DNA of 39,117 nt from Myxococcales bacterium (GTDB lineage: Bacteria; Myxococcota_A; Polyangia; Polyangiales; Polyangiaceae), in the NCBI GenBank assembly GCA_947473045.1, contig CANJCO010000014.1, forward strand, positions 1 to 39,117, written 5' to 3'. Of this stretch, positions 7,668-17,500 are shown in pieces. The position numbers and the translations under genes were made by a program. Numbering within the stretch: the first letter of the stretch is position 1; each line of letters begins with the position of its first letter. Under the pieces are notes generated by a model. It was not told the origin of the DNA and did not search any database. It worked only from the letters and a program-made list of their open reading frames with translations.

Positions 7668-8885
7668 ATGAGGACGACCCGTTCGCTGACCGCCGCCGCT
7701 CTGCTCTCCCTTTCCGCAGTGTGCGCGGGCGTGGCTGTTGCCCCGCAGGCCCACGCGCAAGCTGCCGACGATGCGTCGACCAAAGCCGCGCGCGTGCGCT
7801 TCCTCGAGGGCGTCGATCTGTACGGAAAAGGTCAGTTCGAACAGGCACGCAGCTCGTTCAAGCAGGCCTATGCGCTGAAGGCGCACTACTCGATTGCGCT
7901 CAATCTTGCGCTGAGCTGCCTCAAGAGCAATCACCCGCTCGAAGCCGCCAAGTACTTCCAGATTGTACTCAAAGACTCGAGCACGCCCCCCGACAAACGC
8001 GCAGAAGCCGAGAGCGGTCAGACTGAAGCGCGCGGCAAGATCGGTCGCATCGAAGTTCAAGTCGCCAGCGGCAGTGAGGTCTATCTCGACGGCGAAAAAA
8101 TCGGGTTTGCTCCGATCGACACGCTCGACGTGGAGCCCGGTTCGCACGTCGTCGTGACGAAGGGGGCCCATGGCACGAGCGAACAAAAGTTTCTCGTCGT
8201 CGCCGGGCAGCTCGTCCCCGTGAGGTTTGGCTCGGTTGCGGCCGCGGCGACGCCCGCTCCCGCGCCGACTCCCGCGACGCCGACACCGACTCCGGCACCG
8301 ACGCCCGCGGCGACGACCGCACCCGCCGCTCCTGTGGCCGACGCCGCGACGACGGCGCCTGCGACGGACGGGACGCCGACACCCGACGCATCGGCGGCCG
8401 CCGACACGTCGAGCGCCTCGAGCAAGAACTGGCTCGCGCCGCCCACGCCCCTGTGGCCGGCGATCGCGCTGGGCGGCATTGGCGTCGCAGGGCTCGCCAC
8501 CGGCATCGGCTTCGCGGTCGCCGCCAGCAGCGCGCAGTCGAGCGCCGACAACACGAGCGCACAAATCCGCGCTGCGGCTGGCGCCTACAAGGTCCCGACC
8601 ACGGGCGCCTGCAACAACGTCGGCGCATTCCCGGCAACGGTGCAGGGCCAGGTCACCGACGCATGCGCGAAGCTCACGAGCAGCTTGAACAACGTCAGCA
8701 CCGACAACACGCTCGCTGCGATCGGCTTTGTCGTCGCGCCCGTCGGCATCGTCGGCAGCGCGCTTTACTACTTCCTGGGTCCGGGCAAGCGCCCCGGCGA
8801 GGGTGCCACGGCCTCGGCTTACAAGCCGCTGATCATGCCGTGGCTCGGAGCGGGAACCGGCGTCAACGTCAGCGGCTCATTTTAG
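7668..8885 (+). CDS. Secreted TPR and PEGA domain envelope protein
   Basis: The 405-aa product has a signal peptide (MRTTRSLTAAALLSLSAV, cleavage probably after AHA) and two or three TPR-like helical hairpins (RFLEGVDLYGKGQFEQARSS onward). A PEGA-type beta domain follows (IGRIEVQVASGSEVYLDGEK). Next come a Pro/Thr/Ala-rich linker and a C-terminal part with two hydrophobic segments (near PLWPAIALGGIGVAG and TLAAIGFVVAPVGIVG) on either side of a loop with two cysteines. TPR-PEGA-linker-membrane arrangements are common in myxobacteria and are presumed to be structural or peptidoglycan-associated; no enzymatic motif is seen. The start at 7668 is favoured over 7659 because CGAGGA (7654-7659) sits at good distance. 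It ends 3 nt before a convergent gene. Confidence 0.75.
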   Translation: MRTTRSLTAAALLSLSAVCAGVAVAPQAHAQAADDASTKAARVRFLEGVDLYGKGQFEQARSSFKQAYALKAHYSIALNLALSCLKSNHPLEAAKYFQIVLKDSSTPPDKRAEAESGQTEARGKIGRIEVQVASGSEVYLDGEKIGFAPIDTLDVEPGSHVVVTKGAHGTSEQKFLVVAGQLVPVRFGSVAAAATPAPAPTPATPTPTPAPTPAATTAPAAPVADAATTAPATDGTPTPDASAAADTSSASSKNWLAPPTPLWPAIALGGIGVAGLATGIGFAVAASSAQSSADNTSAQIRAAAGAYKVPTTGACNNVGAFPATVQGQVTDACAKLTSSLNNVSTDNTLAAIGFVVAPVGIVGSALYYFLGPGKRPGEGATASAYKPLIMPWLGAGTGVNVSGSF

Positions 8886-8888
8886 CCG

Positions 8889-10214
8889 CTACGGAAACGC
8901 GATGATCCTGGCCGCGCCGGGCGCCATCGCATCGGCTTCGGTGCGCACCAACGCCACCGCGTAGCATCGGATCGCGTCGCATCCGGCGAGGGTGACAGCG
9001 TCGGCAGCCTGCTCGATCCGGCTTGTCCCGGCGGCGCCCATTTGTCGATACGCAAGGCTCGCAATGGGCGGGGCCGCTCCTTCGCGGGAGCCAAGCTCCG
9101 TCCACGCGACAACAAACGCCTTGCCGACCGAGCCCGTAAACACCGATCCCATGTCGACGCCGCACGGCAGCGATCCCGCCAGCTCGTCGGAGTCGGTGGC
9201 GCCCTTCGGCGCGCTGGAGCGGCGAACGCGCACCACGCGAATGTCGGTGCTGCCGAGACCCGCGTCGCAGCGTTCAGCCGCGTCGCGCGACACGACGACG
9301 TAGGCGAACGAAGCATCGCCGTCGACTGCGAGCCAGTCGTCGCCCTCCGGTAGCGGCGGCAGGTCGGCGCGCCGCCACGGAGTGAGCGCGGGCAACGCGT
9401 CGCGCACGCGAACCGATCCGCGCGCGGTCACGCGAACAAAACCGAGCCCGTCGCCGTGCGTGAACGCGCCATGCTCGCGCTCCTCGTCCTCGCCACTCCC
9501 CGCGACAAACACGGGGGCGGAGCGAAGGCCGGCGTCCGCACCGAGCACCGAGAGGCCAACGTCCTGATCGCCGTGTTCGAGCAGATAAACGCGGCGATCG
9601 CCGCACGCGAGCGTTGGAGAGAGGTCGTGGGTCGCTGCGCCCAGGGTGACCTCGGTAGCGTCGACGAAGCCTCGCCTGACCACGGGCGCTACGCCGCCGT
9701 CGCCCTCGAGCGTCGATACAACGCCATCCTCCGTCGCGCAGGCGCCCGACCCAACGCGCGCAGGCGCCCCAACGGCAGCGCCGTCCTTGTCGAACATCGC
9801 AGCGACTCGCACGGTGTCGCGCCCTAGCGCCCCGCTCCAGCTCACCGCGATGCCTCGCGTGCTCGCAAGCACGTGCACGCTGGCGTCGAGCGACCACGAC
9901 ACCCCCGCGATCGCGTCACGAACCCAAACGATATCGCCCGCTGCGGTCATGCGAGCCACGCCGATGACTCCTCGCGCGGCCACGAGGCCAGCCACGTACA
10001 CGTCGCCGCCGGGCCCGAGCGCTGCTGAAAACGGACGCGACAGCGGCAGCGTGAGTTTGGGCGCGAGCGCGCGCGAAGACGGGACAGGCGGCGCGACGGC
10101 GGCCGCATCGACGACGGGCGCGCTCGACTCCGAACACGCCTTGCAGCCACCCGCTGCAAGCAGGCAGGCGAAGAGCGACGCGCGAGCAATCAACCTGGCC
10201 GGTGCGCGATTCAT
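8889..10214 (-). CDS. Lipoprotein, probably beta-propeller fold
   Basis: The 441-aa product begins MNRAPARLIARASLFACLLA and reaches a lipobox (LAAGGC) with the cysteine at residue 24. The rest is rich in beta-forming blocks spaced like propeller blades: strand-turn-strand stretches such as ALGPGGDVYVAGLVAARGV and AAGDIVWVRDAIAG, and further Gly/Asp turns throughout. No catalytic motif is visible. A GTG at 10235 would add seven residues and overlap the stop of the upstream regulator gene (GTGA), so translational coupling is possible. I prefer the ATG because it gives a normal-length lipoprotein signal. The likely location is the outer membrane or periplasmic face. Function is unknown. Confidence 0.65.
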   Translation of the reverse strand: MNRAPARLIARASLFACLLAAGGCKACSESSAPVVDAAAVAPPVPSSRALAPKLTLPLSRPFSAALGPGGDVYVAGLVAARGVIGVARMTAAGDIVWVRDAIAGVSWSLDASVHVLASTRGIAVSWSGALGRDTVRVAAMFDKDGAAVGAPARVGSGACATEDGVVSTLEGDGGVAPVVRRGFVDATEVTLGAATHDLSPTLACGDRRVYLLEHGDQDVGLSVLGADAGLRSAPVFVAGSGEDEEREHGAFTHGDGLGFVRVTARGSVRVRDALPALTPWRRADLPPLPEGDDWLAVDGDASFAYVVVSRDAAERCDAGLGSTDIRVVRVRRSSAPKGATDSDELAGSLPCGVDMGSVFTGSVGKAFVVAWTELGSREGAAPPIASLAYRQMGAAGTSRIEQAADAVTLAGCDAIRCYAVALVRTEADAMAPGAARIIAFP

Positions 10215-10231
10215 CAATCGCCCATATGAAG

Positions 10232-11503
10232 TCACTTCGTGCGGGCGAGCAACTTCCGAAAAGTCGTGCGCGGGCAGCGCGCTGCACGAGCCGCCGCGCT
10301 CAGGTTGCCGCCGTGCTGCTTCACCAACTCCTCCGCCGCGTTCGGCGACAACGACAGGCGCTCGCAGGTTTCGTCCACTCCGCCGAGGCCCCGCTCGATA
10401 TCAAGCACGTCGAGAACGCCCTCATCCCCCGCGAGGTCCGCCGCGCGCACGAGAGCGTTGCGCAGCTCACGCACGTTGCCGCTGCGCCACGGGTGCGCCG
10501 CGAGCCGCGCGATCGCAGCGCTGGTAAGCGTTCGCCGGCCATGGTCGCCCTGCATGCGCGACAGCAACTCGATCGCGATCGCAGCGATGTCGCCGGGCCG
10601 CTCGCGCAGCGGCGGCACCCGAATCACGAATACCTCCAGCCGGTGGTAAAGGTCGCGCCTGAATTCTCCTTCAGCAATCAGACTTTCGAGAGCGGCATTG
10701 GTGGCTGCGACAACCCTCACCTGGGTGCTCGAGACGCCGCTCGCCCCGACGCGGCGCAAGTCGTAGCCATCGAGCGCGCGGAGCAACTTCGGCTGAAGTT
10801 CGAAGGGGAGTTCGCCAATCTCGTCGAGGAACAGCGTGCCACCGCGCGCCTCGGCGAAAGCCCCCGCGCGACGTTGGTGCGCGCCCGTAAAGGCGCCGCG
10901 CTCATGCCCAAACAACTCGCTTTCCATCAGCTCGCGCGGGACCGCTGCGACATTGATGGGCAGAAACGGATATTCGCGACGGGGCCCCTCAAAGTGAAGC
11001 GCGCGCGCAATAAGCTCTTTCCCCGATCCACTCTCCCCTGTCACCAGCACGGGCGCTGCGTAGCGGGAGAGGCGCCGCACCTGCGCCGCGATGCGCCGCA
11101 TTTCGCTCGACGCTCCTGCGACTCCCTCGAGCGCACTTTGGGTCATGTCCGCGTCGTCGAGTGCGCGCGCGCGACAGATGAGCGAGCTTCGTCCGATCGT
11201 GATCATCGTGCCCGGAGCGGCCCACGCCTCGCTAACCCGGGCGGAGCCAACGTAGGTGCCGTTGCGCGACCGGAGATCGCGAACGGCCACGCCGGATCCG
11301 AGCGCCGACAGCTCGACGTGGCGCCCGCTCGCTGTCGGATCGTCAAGCGGCACATCCGCCGAAGCAGCGCCTCCTACGATGATCGGCGACGCACCGATCG
11401 GAACCGCGCGTCCGCCGGCGTCGTCCTGAACTTCGAGTATCCACTGGGCGCTGCGCCCGGGGTGTCGCTGAATCGTCTGCGTCTCTGCCCTTGGCTCCGA
11501 CAT
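10232..11503 (-). CDS. FHA-domain sigma54-dependent transcriptional activator (NtrC/Fis family)
   Basis: Bacterial enhancer-binding proteins use ATP to open sigma54-RNA polymerase complexes. The 423-aa product has an N-terminal FHA phosphothreonine-recognition domain (about residues 38-108: GRHVELSALG, DLRSRNGTYVG) in place of a receiver. The AAA+ domain has Walker A GESGSGKE (156-163), the sigma54-contacting loop GAFTGA (203-208), and Walker B GGTLFLDEIGELP (221-233). A Fis-type helix-turn-helix lies at the C-terminus (NLSAAARAARCPRTTFRKLL). All key motifs are intact, so it should be active. The start has a strong GGAGG with 7-nt spacing. It lies 64 nt downstream of the giant TPR gene on the same strand. 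Control through phosphorylated Ser/Thr-kinase targets is implied by the FHA domain; the target genes are unknown. Confidence 0.92.
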   Translation of the reverse strand: MSEPRAETQTIQRHPGRSAQWILEVQDDAGGRAVPIGASPIIVGGAASADVPLDDPTASGRHVELSALGSGVAVRDLRSRNGTYVGSARVSEAWAAPGTMITIGRSSLICRARALDDADMTQSALEGVAGASSEMRRIAAQVRRLSRYAAPVLVTGESGSGKELIARALHFEGPRREYPFLPINVAAVPRELMESELFGHERGAFTGAHQRRAGAFAEARGGTLFLDEIGELPFELQPKLLRALDGYDLRRVGASGVSSTQVRVVAATNAALESLIAEGEFRRDLYHRLEVFVIRVPPLRERPGDIAAIAIELLSRMQGDHGRRTLTSAAIARLAAHPWRSGNVRELRNALVRAADLAGDEGVLDVLDIERGLGGVDETCERLSLSPNAAEELVKQHGGNLSAAARAARCPRTTFRKLLARTK

Positions 11504-11567
11504 ACGCTGCCCTCCGGAGCGCCCATCGCACGGGCGCCCAGGAGGTTGCGTAACTTCGCCTCTGGCT

Positions 11568-14500
11568 TCAGCCGCCGACTGCGATGCCGAGCGCAGTGCG
11601 GAGCGCGAAGTACTGCTCGCTGACGCTGAACACCAGGAGCTCCTTCATCTTTTCGGCCGAGCTGAGATCGCCGGGGAGCTGCGGCTCGGCTCCGATGATC
11701 TTCCGGGCAATCTCAAGATCGGCGCACAGCAACAAGCCCGCGCGAGCGCCAGTGATTTCAACCGTCTGCATCCAGCGTTTGAGATCCGCGCGCGCGCCGT
11801 CTTCCATGAACTTCTGCACGACGAGCCGCAGACTGTCGCGCGCGATCGGCTGCATGTGTTTGACGAGTTCAACCGCAGTGAGGTTGACCGCCTGTTCCAT
11901 GTCCGCCGGAACGGCGAAGTCGCTGACGATGAGCTTGATTGCCGCAAAAAGCAGCACTTTCAGCTCGTTCATCGTCGGGAACAGACTTCGGATGTAGTGC
12001 TCACCCCGGTAGGTCGACAGGTGCTTGCTCACGATGAACGTAAGCTCCTGCGGCGAAAATCCGGTGAGCACCGACTGCCCCGCAACGCTCGCCGGAGGCA
12101 CCGCCGCTACGGCCGCGAGCGCGCCCGCGATGTCGTTGCGAATGTACAGCTCCGGAGCTTGAACGCTCAGCACCTGCGCCGCCCAACCGAACGTCTTCGC
12201 GAACGTCACGGTGCTCGTCGCGGGGTCCTGCTTGAAGCGCTTGTCGAGCACGGGCAGCTGGCGCGCCTGACGCAGTTGGTTCGTCTTCGAGATGATCGCG
12301 GCCGGCGTGATCATCTCGAAAATCTTGCCGATGTAGATGTTCTCGTCCTTGTGGAAGAGGTTTTTCACCCACTGTTCGTTGTCGAGGCGGCTCTTGACGG
12401 GCAGCATCCCACGCGGACGGTAGTCCTCGAAGAAGCGCTGCTCATCCGGATCAGCCTTGCGCAGGAACGCGAGCGCGGCCGCCATGCACCAGGCACGGTC
12501 GTGCTGCTGCGTGCGTGTGTAGAGCTTGTAGAGGCTGCGGTACGGATCGATACGCAACGGATCGCGCTGCAACACGATCGTGTGCTCGCCGATGGCGGCC
12601 TCGATCTGATCGGCGGCCTCGTACAGCTCGGCGAGGATCTGCCGCTCAACAGCCTCTTCGGGCTTGTAGCGCGTGGCCATCTTGAAGGCCTCGATCGCGC
12701 TCTTCGAATCGTGGAGGCGATCGCGATAGATGATGCCGAGCGTGTGCCAGAGGTTGAACTCGAGATCGGCGTTCTGGCCAGTCGTCGGCGCGAGCCGCTT
12801 GAGCATTCTGCGAAACGCGCGCTCAAGCTCCTTCCAGTCCTTCCGGGCCGTGAGAATCTTGTTGATGCGCTCGAACGCCTCAAGAAACGTCGGATTCAGA
12901 TCGAGCGCCTGATTGAACAGCTCGAGGGCGCGATCCTGATCGCTCTCCTTGTCGCGGTAGAGCTGCGCCATCGTGTAGATGAACTTGCTCTTGCGCACGG
13001 GATCCCGCTCGAGATCGCTGATGGCCTGAATGGTGTCGATCATGCGCGCCCAGCTTTCGGTCTGCTGGTAGAGCGCGAGCATCGCGTGCAGGAGCGGAAT
13101 GTTGTTCGGCTGAAGATCGCGCGCTTCTTCGTAGGTCTCGAGCGCCTTCGCCGGGTTCTTGTCCTGATCGCGCCAGAGCTCGGCAATCTCGCCGAGCATC
13201 TTGAAGCGCGCGTCGGCTTCGACGACGCTGTCGAGCAGCTGCCGCTTGTAGGCGACCACTTGCTTCCAGTCGCGCAGCTCTGAGTAGAGCGCCACGAGCG
13301 CCTCGAGCGTCTGCGCGTGCGCGCTGTCGGCGCCGAGCGCCTTCTCGAAGTTGTTGATCGCCTGTTTGGCCTGGCCCTGCTCGCGCTTTACGCAGCCGAG
13401 GCGGTAGTAGACTTCGGCGCGCGCCTCGGTCTCGTCTTCGCTCAGCGAGGTCAGAACCTTTTGGTAGTTCGACAGCGCTGCGGCCCAGTCCTTCAGTCGG
13501 AAGCTCACGTCCGCGAGGCCGCGAATCGTCTCCGCCGAGGTCTGGTCAAGCTGCAGCGCCGCGGTGAACGCCTTCAACGCCCTGTCGTCTTTGCCCAGCT
13601 TGATGCTGACCGTGCCGAGCTTGCTTTGCAACTCGTGCTGCTCGTGGCGGTCGCGTTTGCCGCTCTTGCGAACGAGCATCTCGAGCAGCGGCTCGGCAGC
13701 CTCCCAACGCTCGGCCGCGACGTACTCGCTCGCGAGCGGCATCGCCGCGTCTTCGTTCTCGGGGTCAGCTTGAAAAGCGGCTTCCCAAGCAACGATGGCT
13801 GCGTCCTTTTCGTCGAGCTTCTCGCTCCTGAGCTTGCCGATCTCGACCAGCAGCCGCGCGCGTTGACGCGCAGACTGCGTGTGGCTCTGCTCGAGATCCA
13901 TGTACTCTACAGCTTTGTAGTAGTCGGTGTCGTCGAGCGCGATTTGGCGGAGCGAAGCGAGCGTCGGCAAGTGTGCGGGATCGAGCTCGAGAACCTTGTC
14001 GAAGCTGTCGCGCGCCGAGATGCGATCGCCGAGCTTTTCGTCCTGAATCTTGCCAATCCGGTAGTAGGCCTCGACCCGCGTCTTGCTGTCGCTGGTGAGG
14101 TCGGCGACGCGCATCGTGAACTCGATCGACTGCGCGGTGTCGCCCTGCTTTTCGTACAGTTTCGCGATCGCTTCGAGCGCCGGCACGTGGCTGTCGTCGA
14201 GATCGAGCAGGTTGCGATAAGCCTCAATCGCGCGATCGACGTCGACGATCTCTTCAGCAAAGATCTGAGCAACGAAGCCGTAGTTCTCGACCTTGGTCTT
14301 ACGATCGGCCGCGATCGACACGTGGCGCTCGTACGTCGCGACCAGCTCATGCCACTGCCGCAATTTTCGGTAGTTACGCTCGAGCGCGAAGTACGCGTCT
14401 TCGTGGTTCGGATCGATCTCGAGCACCTGCTCAAGACGCGCCGCCGCGAGCTCCGACTTGAGGAACTGCTCCTCGTGAAGGTTGGCAAGCTGCATCAGAA

Positions 14501-17500
14501 TGTCGACGCGCTCGCGCTCCGAGTTCACTACGTCGAGCTGAGCCTCGAGGACCTTGACGAGCTCGGGCCATTCCTGAAGGCCCTCACACGCACGGACGAG
14601 GCCACGCATCGCGTTGACGTTCGACGCATCGATTTCGAGGACCTCGCGATAGACCTGCGCCGCGCGCGCGGTGTCCGCGAGCGTCGTCTCGAAGAGCGAG
14701 CCGACGCGGAGCTTGCTCTGGACTGCGGCGGCGGGGTCGGACTGCGACGCGGCCATGCGAACGAGCACTTCGACGAGCTCGCGGGTCTGACCGCGCGCTG
14801 TGTAAATGCGCTCCAGGTTCTCGAGAGCAGGCACGAAGTTCGGGTCGACCTCGAGCGCGCGCTCGAAATAGGTCATGCCCTGCTCGGTCTGCCCCATGTG
14901 CTGGTCGAGCAGCTCCCCGAGCTCGTTGAGGAGCTCCTTGCGTTCCTCGTCACCCACGGCCACTTCGAGGGCACGGGTGAGCGTCGCGCCGAGCTGCTGC
15001 CAGTTCGCGCTCTTGCGGTGCAACTGAGCCATTTGCCGCAGCGCGCCGACGTTGTTCGGATCGAGCTGAACGATCTGCGCGTAGTACGGCTGGGCATACT
15101 CGGGGCGCCCGAGGTCTTCGCCGTACCACTTGGCGAGGTGCAGGCAGAGGCGGATTTTCTGCTTCGGATCGGTCTGCTCCTGGAGCCACTCGCTCGCGGT
15201 CTTGATGACCTCGTTCCAGCGGCCCGTCGCCTGCGCGATTCGCTCCAAATAGCGCGCCGTCTCGCGATCGTGGAAGTCCTCCGAGAGCGCGTTGATAAGC
15301 GCGTCGAGGGCCTGGCCCTTATCGTCGAGGTGCTCCTCGAACACGCGCGCGATCTTGCGCAGCAGCTCGGCACGCTGAGAGGCGAGCTCGCGACTCTCGA
15401 GTCGACCGAGGAGCAGCTCGACGAGCGGCTCCCAACGGCCGGCGGCCGCATGGAGCTTCTCAAGGGCGTCGAACGCCTCGTCGCTCGAAGCGTCGATCTC
15501 GAGCATTTTTTGATACGCCGCGGTGGCGCCGTCGGGCTCGTGAACCGTGTCAGCCCACAGCGCGGCGATCTCGCGGTATTCGGCGAGCTGCTCGGGCGCG
15601 CCTTCGAATGAAGCTGCGCGCCGCATCTTCACTTCGATCACCTCATGCCAGCGTTCCTCGGCGCGGTAGAGCGCCTCGAGAGCGTCCATCGCCTCCGCGT
15701 CAGCGCCCACTTCGAGCAACTTCCGCCACGCGTCCGCGGCGTCGAAAGGCTGCTGAAGCTGCTCGCCGTACGTCTTCGCGAGCTCGCGGAAAATACCCTT
15801 GAGCTCCGCTTCATCGAGATAGGCGGCCGCCCGATCGACGATCTGGTGGAGCGCTCCGACGAGCTCGTAAGCGTCACCCGCGCGACGCCGGATCGCCGCG
15901 ATCGCACGCAGCGACGCCAGATTCGCCACGTCGATATCGAGAACGCGCATGTACTCTTCAAGCGCCATTTCATCGCGCTGAAGATGCTGACTGAAGACGA
16001 GCGCGCGACGCGTGAGAATGCTCACGCGAGCGTCGTCGTCGATGGTCGCGGCGCCCTCGCGTTCGAGGATTTCGACGAGCTCACGAAAGGCCCCCTGCCG
16101 CTCGTACAGGCGAGAGAGCGCAGAGAGCGCTTCGGTGTCCTCGCCGCGCAGGTCGAGAACGATCTTCCACGTGTCGACCGCGCGCAGATCGTCGCCGAGC
16201 CGATCGGCGCAGAGGTGCGCGATCTTCGAGCGAATGTCAGCCTCGGCAGCGTCGCCCGACGCGTTCGCGAGCTCGCGCTCGTAGACCGCCATCAGCTCGC
16301 CATAAGCCTGCTTCTGTTCGTAGATGCGACCCAGCGCCGCGATGGCGGCGTCATTGGCCGGGTCGAGGCCGTCGAACAGCCTGCGATATACACGCATCGC
16401 GCTGTCAACGTCACCGATGCGCTGCTCGTAGAGCTCACCCAGGCGGACGTGGATCTCGGTCAGCTCGTGCGGCTCACCGCCCGCGCGAAGCCTCTGCTCA
16501 AGCACACCAGCGAGCTCGGGCCACGACTCGATCGACTCATAGATTCGGTCGAGATCCGACAGCGCCTCGGAATCGAGCGGAGCGACCGTGAGCACATATT
16601 TGTATGTCTCTTCGGCCTTGGTGATGTCTCCGAGGTCGTCCTCGAAGAGCTTCGCAAGTCGCTTGCCGATCACAGCCTGAACGTGCGGATCGGAGTGCGC
16701 ACCGAGCACGTCGGCGTACGCGTTGGCGACCGCTTCGAAGCCCTCGTCGACCGACGCCGCCAGACGCGGAAGCTCCTCGGCGCATTTCTCGTCGAGCGGG
16801 AACTCCTTCACGGCGCGCGCGTAGACTTCGAGCGCCGCTGCGCCGTCGATGAGCTTCTCCTCGACCAACTCGGCAATCCGATAATAGGCAGCGAGTCGAT
16901 CTTCCGAGCTCCCCTCGTCGCCATCGGCTCCGCTCGCAGGCGCGTGCGCGAGCTGCGCCTCAAACACGCTTCGAAGCTTCTCCCACTCGCCCGAGGCGCG
17001 GTAAATCGGCTCGAGAATCTCGCCGATCTCGACTTGCTTGGTGCCCGCCGCGAAGAGCGCCTCAAGCGCTTCGACGGTTTCGGTCTGCTCGGGCGCGGCT
17101 GCGAGAACCTCGCGATACGCAGCGATCGCGCCGTCGAGGTTACCGAGGCGCGTTTGGTTGAGCTGTCCAAGCCTGTGCTTGAACGCGAGGATTTCGTCCG
17201 GCGTCTGCCCAACGTCGGCCTCGCGCGAAAGAATAACCGCGAGCTCGGACCATCGCTGCGTCTGGGAATAGAGGCGATCGAGCGCGCTAAGCGACGCCTG
17301 ATTCTCACCGTCCACCTCGAGGGCGCGCTTGTAGCGAATGATCGCCTCCGCGCTGCTCTCGAGCTGGGTCTCGTAGATCTGCGCGATTCGAAGCGCGAGC
17401 TCAACGAAGCGATCGGGATCGCCGGCGAGTCCGGCGAGCGCCGTATCGTAGAGACGGGCGACGTCGCCCCAGCGCTCCGTCGCTGCGGCGAGCCGCTCCA

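Noticed and set aside
8266-8320. Repeated ACGCCGAC-like DNA in the PEGA gene that resembled a small direct-repeat array
   Set aside because: It codes for the Pro/Thr/Ala linker in frame and is explained by low-complexity protein sequence.
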